64,000 bases of DNA, from NCBI RefSeq assembly GCF_030362835.1, contig NZ_JAUCGQ010000001.1:1839461-1903460 (forward strand), in the 5' to 3' direction. Shown one piece after another: positions 1 through 7,458 of the stretch; position 1 is the stretch's first letter; the number at the start of each line of letters is the position of its first letter. The translations under genes and the position numbers were made by a program. Source of the stretch: Cellulomonas alba. Its GTDB lineage: Bacteria; Actinomycetota; Actinomycetes; Actinomycetales; Cellulomonadaceae. Under the pieces are notes generated by a model. The model searched no databases. It saw only the letters and a list, made by a program, of their open reading frames with translations, and was not told the DNA's origin.

Positions 1-475
1 CGGTGAGGAAGTTCTCCCGGCACGCGTGCTGGTACGCGACGTGCTGGCCGTAGCGCAGCGTGTTCGACTCCTTGGAGCACGCGCCGCCGATCGTGTCCTG
101 CCGGTCGACCTCGTTCGCGACGACGGTCGCCATCGGCCGGCCGAGGTTCGAGCGCAGCACCGTCCCCGTGCGGACGTAGACGTTGCCCTGCCACGCGACG
201 GTGTCCGGCACCGAGTACCGCTCGGCGGTGTCGTGCGCGTCGAAGAGCAGGCAGTCGGCCGACTGGTTGCCGCCCACGTCCACGATCGTCAGCACGTCGC
301 CTGCCCGGACGACCGCCGACCACGACGCGTTCGGCTCGACGCGCTCGTCGAGCACGATCCGGCCCGGCACGAGCGGCCCGGACCAGTCGAGCGCGGTGCC
401 GGGCGCGAAGGTCGCGCCGACCGGGACGGTCGTCCGCGGCGGCAGCGGCCGGGGGGTCGTCGTCAGCCTGCTCAC
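1..475 (-). CDS. DUF1989 protein, second subunit (urea carboxylase-associated / carboxyguanidine deiminase type), 3' end missing
   Basis: This gene starts at a GTG that overlaps the stop codon of the preceding DUF1989 gene (GTGA) and runs off the left edge, leaving about 158 residues. The visible protein contains VGGNQSADCLLFDA, a run with NVYVRTG, and a CSKESNTLRYG segment with a conserved cysteine, all typical of the DUF1989 family. Members next to biotin-dependent carboxylases were long called urea carboxylase-associated proteins; published work assigns such pairs to carboxyguanidine deiminase (CgdA/CgdB), which acts between guanidine carboxylase and allophanate hydrolase. The pair and the upstream permease support that role here, but the carboxylase itself is not in the window. 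Which of the two subunits this is cannot be decided from the sequence. Confidence 0.85.
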   Translation of the reverse strand, partial: MSRLTTTPRPLPPRTTVPVGATFAPGTALDWSGPLVPGRIVLDERVEPNASWSAVVRAGDVLTIVDVGGNQSADCLLFDAHDTAERYSVPDTVAWQGNVYVRTGTVLRSNLGRPMATVVANEVDRQDTIGGACSKESNTLRYGQHVAYQHACRENFLT

Positions 476-1329
476 AGTCCCGCCGCCTCCGCGTAGTCGA
501 TCGTGTTCAGGTAGGCGCGCCGGAGCTCGGGCGTCGCGCCGAACCGCTCGTCGCCGGGGCCCGTGGGCCGGGCGCGCCACGCGTGCACGCGCAGCGGCCC
601 CACGGTGTACGCCGGACGCCGGTCGAGCGGGTGCGGCACGTTCGCGACCAGCACGACGAGCGGCAGCTCGGCGAGCAGCTCGATCGACGCCCCCGGGCCG
701 GCCGAGCCCTGCCACGCCAGCCCGCCGTCCGGGTCGACGCGCACGCCCTGGAAGAAGCTCACGGACGGCGGCAGGTCCCGGCCGTCGAGCCCGTGCCTGG
801 CGGCGGCCTTGAGCAGCAGGGCCCGCCCCGAGGGGCTGGGCCCCTCGGGACGCGCGTCGCCGTACCGCTCGAGCACCCACGCGTCGGTCGACGTGCCGCA
901 GAACGCGTCGTGCCGCCCCGAGGTGTCCGCCACGATCGTGGCGAGCACGCGGCCGTCGCCCGACAGCAGCGGGTGGCCTGCGCCGAGGTACGCCTGCCAC
1001 GGGATCTTCCCGGTGTCGGCGACGTTGAGCCGTTCGCCCGGCTCGCGCGCGTTGAGCACCACGAGGTGCGCGCACGCCTCCCCCGTCGGGTCGTCGAACC
1101 GCAGCCGCGTGCCGCGGGCCACCAGCCGGTGCGTGTACCCGCCGGGCGCCACCGTCTCGGCCCACGTCAGCAGGGACGGGTCCACCCCCGGCGGTCCGTG
1201 CGGGCTCGTCGAGGCCGGCACGTACGGCATGTGCTCGCTCGTGCGGTCGCCCTGCGCCCGCGCGTCCGCGCGCGCGTTCGCGACGGAGTCGGTCAGGTGC
1301 TCGCCCGCGACGGACGTCGGGGTCCTCAC
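472..1329 (-). CDS. DUF1989 protein, first subunit (urea carboxylase-associated / carboxyguanidine deiminase type)
   Basis: A 285-residue DUF1989 protein, paralogous to the next gene in the operon. It shows the family pattern around VLNAREPGERLNVADTGK and a downstream cysteine in AFCGTSTDAW. The reading frame opens at a GTG that overlaps the permease stop codon (GTGA), so translation is probably coupled; the first 40 residues look like a loose extension, and a later internal start (for example the Met before PYVPAS) is possible. In characterised systems the two DUF1989 subunits act as one cytoplasmic enzyme that deaminates carboxyguanidine to allophanate. That function is inferred from the family and from the operon, not shown by the sequence alone. 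Confidence 0.85.
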   Translation of the reverse strand: MRTPTSVAGEHLTDSVANARADARAQGDRTSEHMPYVPASTSPHGPPGVDPSLLTWAETVAPGGYTHRLVARGTRLRFDDPTGEACAHLVVLNAREPGERLNVADTGKIPWQAYLGAGHPLLSGDGRVLATIVADTSGRHDAFCGTSTDAWVLERYGDARPEGPSPSGRALLLKAAARHGLDGRDLPPSVSFFQGVRVDPDGGLAWQGSAGPGASIELLAELPLVVLVANVPHPLDRRPAYTVGPLRVHAWRARPTGPGDERFGATPELRRAYLNTIDYAEAAGL

Positions 1330-2924
1330 GCCGGCTCCACCGCCGCGGAGCCGGCCGGGACGTGCGTGGTGGGCACGTCACGGAGCTGGATGTGCCCGTG
1401 CACGCGGTGCTTGTAGACGAAGTACGCCGCACCGACCACGAGCGAGAACCCGATGAAGAGCAGCGCGCTCCACTGCAGCCACCACGAGTCGCCCGTCAGG
1501 TCGTAGATCTCCGCCCGAGGCCACAGCAGGTTGACGACCATGACCAGCTGGAACGCGACCGCCGCGACGTTGACCGGCACGCCCCACCGGCCGAGCGAGA
1601 AGAGCTTGCGCCCGTCCTCGTCGAGGCCGCCGTCGATCTGCTTGCGGATGCGCCGCACGAGCAGCGGGCCCGTCACGCCGAGGTAGGCGAGGTACAGCAT
1701 GGCGATGCAGAGGCTCGACAGGGCGGTGAAGATCGCGGCCTGGTGGATGTTCACCGCGAGCGCGAGCGCGGCGCCCACGCCGACGACGATCGACGCCGCG
1801 ACGGGCGTCCCGGTGCGCGGCGACACGGCGCCGAGCGCGCGGTGGAAGGGGAGCGCCTTCTCGCGAGCCATCGAGTAGACCATCCGCGAGCCGGAGGCCT
1901 GGACCGCGAGCGTGCACGCGAACACCGCCACGGCGACGGTGCAGAGCACCAGCCGACCCGCCACGTCACCGAGCTGCGACGTGATGACCCACGCGAGGCC
2001 GCCCGTGGCGAGGTTGCCGTCGGTGAGGCTCGGCGCCGACATCAGTGCGCCGAGGATCAGCAGCGCCCCGCCGACGCCGGAGATCAGCAGCGCGCGCAGG
2101 ATCGTGCGCGGCGTGGTCCGCCGCGGGTTGCGGGTCTCCTCCGAGAGCTCGCCGGCCGAGTCGAACCCGACCATGACGTAGGCCGCCATCAGCGACGACG
2201 CGAGCCAGGCCCAGATGTACCGGCCGCCGCCGGTCCAGCCCGTCGTCGTCATGACGACCGACGGCCCGCGCTCCGGGAGGAAGAACAGGACCGCGACCAG
2301 CAGGGCGACCCCGACGAGCTCGACGATCACGCCGACGCTCGTCGCCGCGGCCATGTGCCGCACGCCGCTGACGTTGACGATCGTCGTGACCACGAGCATG
2401 CAGATGCCGAGCACGACGGCGTTCTGCGCGCCGGTGGTGGAGGTGAGCGACGGGTCCGCGCCCGAGCCGCCGACGATCTGGAAGCCGGACCAGATGCTCG
2501 GCAGCACGGCCTGCGCGGCGATGGCCGCGGCCGCGACCGTCAGCACCTGGCCGATGACCATGATCCAGCCGGTGAACCACCCCGCCGTCGTGCCGGCCAG
2601 CCGGCTCGACCACTGGAAGATCGCACCCGAGACGGGCCACCGCGCGGCGAGCTGCGCGAAGTTCAGCGCGACGAACAGCTGCCCGACGAACACCGCGGGC
2701 CACGTCCAGAAGAACGCTGCGCCGCCGAGGCCGAAGCCGAGGCCGAACAGCTGGAAGACCGTGGTGAGGATCGAGACGAACGAGAAGCCGGCGGCGAAGG
2801 ACGCGAACGTCCCGACCCCGCGGTGCAGCTCCTGCTCGTAGCCGACGTGCGCGGGCAGGTGGTCCTGCCCCGGTCGGGTCCACCGGCGGACTGCCGGTGC
2901 TTCTTGGGTCTGCGTCGTGCTCAC
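1326..2924 (-). CDS. APC-superfamily amino acid/amine permease of the guanidine/urea-type operon
   Basis: A 532-residue polytopic membrane protein with about twelve hydrophobic segments, beginning near FASFAAGFSFVSILTT, which is typical of amino acid-polyamine-organocation permeases. The GTG start at 2924 was chosen because GGTGGAGG lies 6 bases upstream and the residues before it look non-coding. It is the first gene of an operon with the two DUF1989 genes, a layout known from guanidine/urea carboxylase loci, so it probably imports guanidine or a related nitrogen compound; the substrate is an inference. Its promoter region holds a perfect 7-4-7 inverted repeat (2955-2972) that could be a regulator site. 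Confidence 0.85.
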   Translation of the reverse strand: MSTTQTQEAPAVRRWTRPGQDHLPAHVGYEQELHRGVGTFASFAAGFSFVSILTTVFQLFGLGFGLGGAAFFWTWPAVFVGQLFVALNFAQLAARWPVSGAIFQWSSRLAGTTAGWFTGWIMVIGQVLTVAAAAIAAQAVLPSIWSGFQIVGGSGADPSLTSTTGAQNAVVLGICMLVVTTIVNVSGVRHMAAATSVGVIVELVGVALLVAVLFFLPERGPSVVMTTTGWTGGGRYIWAWLASSLMAAYVMVGFDSAGELSEETRNPRRTTPRTILRALLISGVGGALLILGALMSAPSLTDGNLATGGLAWVITSQLGDVAGRLVLCTVAVAVFACTLAVQASGSRMVYSMAREKALPFHRALGAVSPRTGTPVAASIVVGVGAALALAVNIHQAAIFTALSSLCIAMLYLAYLGVTGPLLVRRIRKQIDGGLDEDGRKLFSLGRWGVPVNVAAVAFQLVMVVNLLWPRAEIYDLTGDSWWLQWSALLFIGFSLVVGAAYFVYKHRVHGHIQLRDVPTTHVPAGSAAVEPA

Positions 2925-2954
2925 GGGCCGCCTCCACCGGGACGCCTGGCCGTT

Positions 2955-2972
2955 ACCTGTCGGTTGACAGGT
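2955..2972. promoter_or_regulatory. Perfect inverted repeat ACCTGTC-N4-GACAGGT upstream of the permease operon
   Basis: The 18-base sequence is a perfect 7-4-7 palindrome 30 bases upstream of the permease start and well placed to be an operator. No regulator gene is adjacent in the window, so its partner is unknown; GntR and TetR families use sites of this size. Further upstream (3010-3027) the minus strand reads TTAAC-N7-GAAAC, close to a GlnR site but with one base too many in the spacer. No ykkC-type guanidine riboswitch core was recognised. Confidence 0.5.
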
Positions 2973-3094
2973 ACGTGCGGACGATCGTGGGGTCCGCGCA
3001 TGTCGCGGCGTTTCCACGGGTGTTAATTCCGTGTGTCGGCGCCGGGGCCGCGTGCGCTGTCCGGGTGGCTGACCCCCGTGTCGGTGGCGCGACC

Positions 3095-3106
3095 TACGCT
3101 CGCCAC
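3095..3106 (+). promoter_or_regulatory. -10 hexamer TACGCT placed for a leaderless ydeI-like transcript
   Basis: TACGCT ends exactly six bases before the GTG at 3107, and no Shine-Dalgarno sequence lies between them. The expected transcription start therefore coincides with the start codon. The same spacing recurs before the genes at 7310 (minus), 10928, 29276 and 40589. Confidence 0.5.
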
Positions 3107-3745
3107 GTGACCGGACCGGAACCGTTCGTGCTCCCCGACCTCGCCTCGTGGCGCGCGTGGCTCGACGAGCACGAGGACACGTCCGACGGCGTGTGGCTGC
3201 TCCTCGCGAAGCGGGGCACGACGGCGCCGACCACGATCGACTACCAAGAGGCGCTCCTCGAGGCGCTGGCCAGCGGCTGGATCGACGGCCAGCGCCGAGG
3301 TGTCGACGGGACGTGCTTCGTCCAGCGGTTCACGCCGCGGCGCGCGCGGTCGATCTGGTCGCAGCGCAACATCGGGCTCGTCGAACGGCTCGCCGCCGAG
3401 GGACGCCTGCGGCCGCGCGGCCTGGCCGAGGTCGACGCCGCCCAGGCCGACGGCCGGTGGGCGCGCGCCTACGCGGGCCCGGCGACGATCGAGGTCCCGC
3501 CCGACCTCGAGGCGGCCCTGGCCGTGTCGCCCGCGGCGGGCGCGACCTTCGCGGGCCTCAACAGCCAGAACCGCTTCGCGGTGCTGCACCGCATCGTCAC
3601 GGCGCCGAACGACGCGACGCGGGCGCGGCGGCTCGCGCGGCTCGTCGACATGCTGGCCCGGGGCGAGACGCCGTACCCGCAACCGGCACGCTCGGCCGCG
3701 GGGCCGGCAGCGGGCGCGGTGGGCGCCGACCGCGCGGATGGGTAG
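3107..3745 (+). CDS. YdeI/OmpD-associated family protein
   Basis: A 212-residue soluble protein with the hallmarks of the YdeI family: SWRAWLDEHEDTSDGVWLLLAKRG near the N terminus, the EALASGWIDGQRRGVD segment, QRFTPRRARSIWSQRN, and a C-terminal LNSQNRFAVLHRI stretch followed by a low-complexity Ala-rich tail. Family members have been linked to bacteriocin or peptide stress and often carry a C-terminal helical domain; the biochemical activity is unknown. The GTG start was chosen because homology begins right after it and a -10 hexamer sits six bases upstream, suggesting a leaderless message. It is transcribed divergently from the permease operon. Confidence 0.85.
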   Translation: MTGPEPFVLPDLASWRAWLDEHEDTSDGVWLLLAKRGTTAPTTIDYQEALLEALASGWIDGQRRGVDGTCFVQRFTPRRARSIWSQRNIGLVERLAAEGRLRPRGLAEVDAAQADGRWARAYAGPATIEVPPDLEAALAVSPAAGATFAGLNSQNRFAVLHRIVTAPNDATRARRLARLVDMLARGETPYPQPARSAAGPAAGAVGADRADG

Positions 3746-3834
3746 CGTCGGGACGGTCCCCTCGGGCGGGTCCCCCATTGCCCGCGCCCCGCTGGCGGAC
3801 GTACGGCCCCGCCGACTGCAAGGAGCGTGACGCG

Positions 3835-4482
3835 ATGCCTGAGACTGTCCGCCCCGACGACTTCCACGCGACCACCGGCGTCGAGGACTGGCGTTACGTC
3901 TTCGGCGGCATCGCCACCGTCTTCCGCACCGGCTCGTTCGCGGCGGGCGTCGCCCTCGTCGACGAGATCGGGCGGTTGGCGGACGCGGCGAACCACCACC
4001 CCGACGTCGAGCTGCGTTACCCCACCGTCGGCGTCCGGCTCGCCACGCACGAGGTCGGGGAGGTGACCGACCGGGACGTCGCGCTCGCGCGGCAGATCTC
4101 GACCGCCGCGCGATCTCTCGACATCGAGGCGGACCCGACCGCCACCCAGACGATGCAGCTCACCATCGACGCGCTCGACGTCGCCGCCCTCCGGCCGTTC
4201 TGGCAGGCCGTCCTGGCGTTCGATCCCGTGGACGACGACGAGCTCGCCGACCCGCTCGGACGGTGGCCCGCGATCTGGTTCCAGCGGACGGACGAGCCGC
4301 GGCAGCAGCGCAACCGCGTGCACGTCGACGTGTGCGTCGCGCCCGAGGTCGCGCAGGCGCGGATCGACGCGGCGCTCGCGGCGGGCGGGCGTCTGGTCAG
4401 CGACGAGTTCGCGCCGCACTGGTGGACGCTCGCCGACCCCGAGGGCAACGAGGTCGACGTCGCGACCACGGCGGGCCGCTGA
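3835..4482 (+). CDS. Pterin-4a-carbinolamine dehydratase-like / VOC-domain fusion protein
   Basis: A 215-residue two-domain protein with a clear ribosome binding site (AAGGAG, nine bases before ATG). Residues about 5-95 match pterin-4a-carbinolamine dehydratase, including the active-site pattern AANHHPDVELRYPTV followed by a second histidine in LATHEVG. Residues about 105-215 form a glyoxalase/VOC-like half (TIDALDVAALRPFWQAVL ... WTLADPEGNEVDV). The first domain would dehydrate 4a-hydroxytetrahydropterin, or act as a DCoH-like factor; no aromatic amino acid hydroxylase is nearby, so the true substrate is open. The stop codon overlaps the ATG of the following methyltransferase by one base, so the two are probably translated together. 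Confidence 0.85.
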   Translation: MPETVRPDDFHATTGVEDWRYVFGGIATVFRTGSFAAGVALVDEIGRLADAANHHPDVELRYPTVGVRLATHEVGEVTDRDVALARQISTAARSLDIEADPTATQTMQLTIDALDVAALRPFWQAVLAFDPVDDDELADPLGRWPAIWFQRTDEPRQQRNRVHVDVCVAPEVAQARIDAALAAGGRLVSDEFAPHWWTLADPEGNEVDVATTAGR

Positions 4483-5201
4483 TGGCCGGCCACCAGGACC
4501 CCGCGCACGGCCACGCCGGCGGCGGCCACACCCACGGCGGCGCGCACGGCGGATCGGCGGACGACCTCGCGCGCCTCCACACGCGCGAGTTCTGGGAGGA
4601 GCGCTACGGGTCGGCCGACCGCGTCTGGTCCGGTCACCCGAACCGCGCGGTGGTCGACGAGGTGGTCGGCCTGACGCCGGGCCGCGCGCTCGACGTCGCT
4701 GCCGGCGAGGGCGGCGACGCGATCTGGCTCGCGGAGCTCGGCTGGCGGGTCACCGCGCTCGACCACGCGCAGGCCGCCGTCGACCGCGGCGCGGCGCACG
4801 CGGCGGACCGCGGCGTGGGCGACCGCATCACGTGGGTCCGCGCCGATGCGCGCACCTGGCGGACGGACGAGCGGTTCGACCTCGTCACCTCGGCGTACCT
4901 GCACCTGCCGGCCGGCACGCGCGAGCCGTGGCTCGCCTCGGTCGCGGAGCTCGTCGCCCCGGGCGGGTGGCTGCTCGTGGTGGGGCACCACGTGTCGGAC
5001 ATCGCCGTGGTCCCGAGGCCCGACGCGCCGGAGCTCTTCGCGGAGGCGGCCGAGCTCGCGGCGCTGCTCGACCCAGCGGCGTTTGAGATCGTCACCGCGG
5101 CGACGAAGCCGCGCGACGCCGTCGACCCCGACGGCAACCCCGTCACGGTGCACGACGCGGTGCTGCGGGCGCGCCGGCGGGAGGTACCGACCGTCGGCTG
5201 A
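4482..5201 (+). CDS. Class I SAM-dependent methyltransferase with a His-rich N terminus
   Basis: A 239-residue methyltransferase. The SAM-binding motif I is ALDVAAGEGGDAIWLAELGW, followed by TALDHAQAAVDRG (motif post-I) and FDLVTSAYLHLP (motif II region), as in the TehB/thiopurine-type group. The first 24 residues are unusual, with seven histidines spaced by Gly and Ala (HQDPAHGHAGGGHTHGGAHG), suggesting metal binding or an intrinsically disordered tag. The ATG overlaps the stop of the dehydratase-VOC gene (TGATG). The substrate cannot be told; a detoxification or metalloid role is one possibility given the His-rich end. Confidence 0.85.
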   Translation: MAGHQDPAHGHAGGGHTHGGAHGGSADDLARLHTREFWEERYGSADRVWSGHPNRAVVDEVVGLTPGRALDVAAGEGGDAIWLAELGWRVTALDHAQAAVDRGAAHAADRGVGDRITWVRADARTWRTDERFDLVTSAYLHLPAGTREPWLASVAELVAPGGWLLVVGHHVSDIAVVPRPDAPELFAEAAELAALLDPAAFEIVTAATKPRDAVDPDGNPVTVHDAVLRARRREVPTVG

Positions 5202-5273
5202 CGTCCGCCGCTGACGACCGGCCGCCGCCGACGGCCGTCCGAGCTCGCGGAGCTGCCGCGGCCCGCGCTCCGC

Positions 5274-5690
5274 TCAGCCGTCGCGGCGCGTCAACCGCAG
5301 CACAGGGATCGTCCGCGTCGTCTTCTGCTCGTACGACCGGAACCCCTCCGACCGCTGCGTGAACCGCTCCCACGCGTCGTCGCGTGCCTGCCCGGTCAGC
5401 CGCTCCGCGCGAACGGGCACCGTGCCGTCGTCGGGCGTCTCGATCTCGACGTCCGGGTGCGCGAGCAGGTTGTGGAACCAGGCGGGGTTCTGCGGCGCGC
5501 CGCCCTTCGAGGCGGCGACGAACCACGCGCCGGACCCGTCGGGGATCGCGGCGACGGGGCTGACCCGGGCGGTGCCGGTGCGCGCGCCGCGGTGGTGCAG
5601 GAGCACCAGGCCCTTGCCGAAGCCGTTGGTCGCCACGAACCCGCCGTTCGCGCGGAACTCGTCGATGATCTGCTGGTTCCAGTCGCTCAT
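5274..5690 (-). CDS. Nitroreductase/deazaflavin (F420)-dependent oxidoreductase family protein
   Basis: A 138-residue protein of the split-barrel Ddn-like family. Diagnostic stretches are LVLLHHRGARTGTARVSPV, WFVAASKGGAPQNPAWFHNLLAHPDVEI and the C-terminal IPVLRLTRR. Proteins of this group bind the deazaflavin F420 and reduce or isomerise varied substrates; some bind other flavins or fatty acids, so the reaction here is unknown. It stands alone between a convergent methyltransferase and an MBL gene on the same strand. A related paralogue lies at 24045-24509. Confidence 0.9.
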   Translation of the reverse strand: MSDWNQQIIDEFRANGGFVATNGFGKGLVLLHHRGARTGTARVSPVAAIPDGSGAWFVAASKGGAPQNPAWFHNLLAHPDVEIETPDDGTVPVRAERLTGQARDDAWERFTQRSEGFRSYEQKTTRTIPVLRLTRRDG

Positions 5691-5769
5691 CGGGCCAGTC
5701 TCACCTGCGATCGGCCGCGCCGCGCGATGCCCGTGCCCGCCGCGCAGCCGCTCGCGCCGCCGAGTCAGG

Positions 5770-6585
5770 TCACGTCAGGTCGTCGTGGTCACCGCGCGCC
5801 CACGCCGCGTGCCGCTGCGCCGACCGGAGCACGATGCCGCGCGCGTCCTGCGGGATGACGCCCTGGAAGTTGTTGTAGAGCCGGTCGAACGGCCGCCGGG
5901 CGACGTGCTCCGCGATGCGGATCGCGACCGCGCCCGACAGGGGCAGGTGGTTCGGGTAGCTGCGCATGAAGCTGGCCGACGCGCGGTCGGCGTTGGCGAA
6001 GATGGTGTCGCCGCTCAGCAGCACCCCGCGGCCCTCGGCGCCCGCCGCCCAGTGGACGACCGCGCTGCCGGGGAAGTGCCCGCCCGGCTGCGAGAGCACC
6101 ACGTGCGGCAGCACCTCGCGCTCGCCGGACCACGTCTCGATCGCCGGGTCGGGTCGCTGCACCCAGCCGGCGTCGGCCTCCGAGACGAGCACGGGGATGC
6201 CGCCGAGCGCGCGGGCCCACTCGACCTGGACGCCGAACATGTGCGGGTGGCTCGCCGCGACCGCGACGACCGGCCCCACGTCGCGCACCGCCGCCGCCAC
6301 CTCGGCGTCGACGTAGCCGATCGGGTCCCAGAGCAGCAGCCCGGCCGGCGTCCGCACGAGCTTCGACTGCTGCGCGATGCCGACGCCTGGGGTCACCGTG
6401 AGGCCGAACAGGTCGGGCTCGAGCTCCCGGATCTCGAGGTGGTGCCCCTCGCGCTGCAGCTCGGCGAGGGTCGTCCACGCCTGCCCGTCGGCCGGCACCC
6501 ACTGCCGTTCGTCGGCGCAGATCGGGCAGACGTCCGCCTCGGTCGCCGACTCGACGCCGCACGTCGCGCAGATCCACCAGTCCAT
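5770..6585 (-). CDS. Rubredoxin-like zinc ribbon fused to an MBL-fold hydrolase
   Basis: A 271-residue protein with a short metal-binding head: WWICATCGVE and DVCPICADER give two CxxC pairs in residues 4-25, as in rubredoxin-like zinc ribbons. The rest is a metallo-beta-lactamase fold (LLLWDPIGYVD, SHPHMFG, QPGGHFPGSAVVH, LLSGDTIF). The usual HxHxDH motif is reduced to HPHMFG, so the second metal site is altered or missing. The ATG start has a GGGAGG sequence nine bases upstream. Homologues are common in actinobacteria and annotated only as MBL hydrolases; function is unknown. Confidence 0.85.
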   Translation of the reverse strand: MDWWICATCGVESATEADVCPICADERQWVPADGQAWTTLAELQREGHHLEIRELEPDLFGLTVTPGVGIAQQSKLVRTPAGLLLWDPIGYVDAEVAAAVRDVGPVVAVAASHPHMFGVQVEWARALGGIPVLVSEADAGWVQRPDPAIETWSGEREVLPHVVLSQPGGHFPGSAVVHWAAGAEGRGVLLSGDTIFANADRASASFMRSYPNHLPLSGAVAIRIAEHVARRPFDRLYNNFQGVIPQDARGIVLRSAQRHAAWARGDHDDLT

Positions 6586-6662
6586 GTCCGCCACCCTCCC
6601 GGCCGGCACCCCTCGCGCCGCGCCCGGACCATTCGACACCCGCGCGGGCCGCCGGCCCAGGC

Positions 6663-7310
6663 TCAGGGTGCGAGGAGCCGAGCAGCGAGCTCGTCCGTCG
6701 TGACGAGGTTGACGCCGATGAGCGTGAGGTCGGCGAGGCGCTCGGGCGTCGTCTGCGAGGTCGCGTCGACGACGAGCGCGGTGCGGTAGTCGCGCTCGGA
6801 CGCGTCGAAGAGCGTCGCGCGCGGGCAGTTGGGCAGGTTGCACCCGGCGACGACGACGGAGTCGACGTCCTGGGCCGCGAGCCACGCGTCGAGCCCGGTC
6901 CGGTGGAACGCGCTCCACCGCTGCTTGCCCACGACGACCTCGCGCGCGCCGAGCTCCTGCAGCCCGCCCGCGAGCAGCAGGCCCGCGTCGAGCTCGACCG
7001 CCGCGCCACCTGTGAGGACGGCGGGGATCTGCGCGCCCGGCGTGCCGGGTGCCACGATCTGTGCGCCGCCCTCGACCGCCGCGCGCCGCACCGTGTCGAC
7101 GTCCGCGCTGCCCGGCACGTACAGCCGCACGACGTGGGCGACGGGCCGACCCGCGGCGCGGAACGCGCGGATCAGCTGGGCGAGCCGCGGCAGGACCTCG
7201 GCGGTGCCGGGCACGGTCGCCGAGCCGTCGACGAAGTCGGTCTGCACGTCGATCACGACCAGCGCCGCGCGGTCGACGTGCAGCGACGTGTGGTCCACGG
7301 TCGTCGTCAT
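6663..7310 (-). CDS. Isochorismatase-family cysteine hydrolase
   Basis: A 215-residue member of the isochorismatase-like hydrolases. The catalytic triad is visible: Asp in VVIDVQTDFVDG, Lys in VVVGKQRWSAFHRTGLD, and Cys in VVAGCNLPNCPRATLFDASE. The family includes nicotinamidases, ureidoacrylate and biuret hydrolases and true isochorismatases; the residues seen do not fix the substrate. The ATG is preceded at exactly six bases by the hexamer TACGGT and has no ribosome binding site, so the message is probably leaderless. The gene is not clearly part of an operon. Confidence 0.88.
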   Translation of the reverse strand: MTTTVDHTSLHVDRAALVVIDVQTDFVDGSATVPGTAEVLPRLAQLIRAFRAAGRPVAHVVRLYVPGSADVDTVRRAAVEGGAQIVAPGTPGAQIPAVLTGGAAVELDAGLLLAGGLQELGAREVVVGKQRWSAFHRTGLDAWLAAQDVDSVVVAGCNLPNCPRATLFDASERDYRTALVVDATSQTTPERLADLTLIGVNLVTTDELAARLLAP

Positions 7311-7322
7311 GGCGTCACCGTA
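7311..7322 (-). promoter_or_regulatory. -10 hexamer TACGGT placed for a leaderless isochorismatase transcript
   Basis: On the minus strand TACGGT occupies 7322-7317 and is followed by GACGCC and then the ATG at 7310. No Shine-Dalgarno sequence is present, and the predicted transcription start falls on the start codon. Confidence 0.5.
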
Positions 7323-7458
7323 GCGACGCACGTCCACCGATCTACCCGCTCCGGGTGGTGGGCGGCGGGGCGCGCCCGCAAAGACTGCTGATCGGCGCCC
7401 CGCCACCGTCGGCGGTCAGGGTGGCGCTCGCGAACGCACCGCACAGCCGGAGGTCCTC

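Noticed and set aside
3010-3027. GlnR site before the guanidine-type permease
   Set aside because: The half sites are present, but the spacer is seven instead of six bases, so it is not listed as a feature.
2925-3106. Guanidine (ykkC-type) riboswitch before the permease operon
   Set aside because: The conserved core sequences of the known guanidine riboswitch classes were not found; only the 7-4-7 palindrome is clear.
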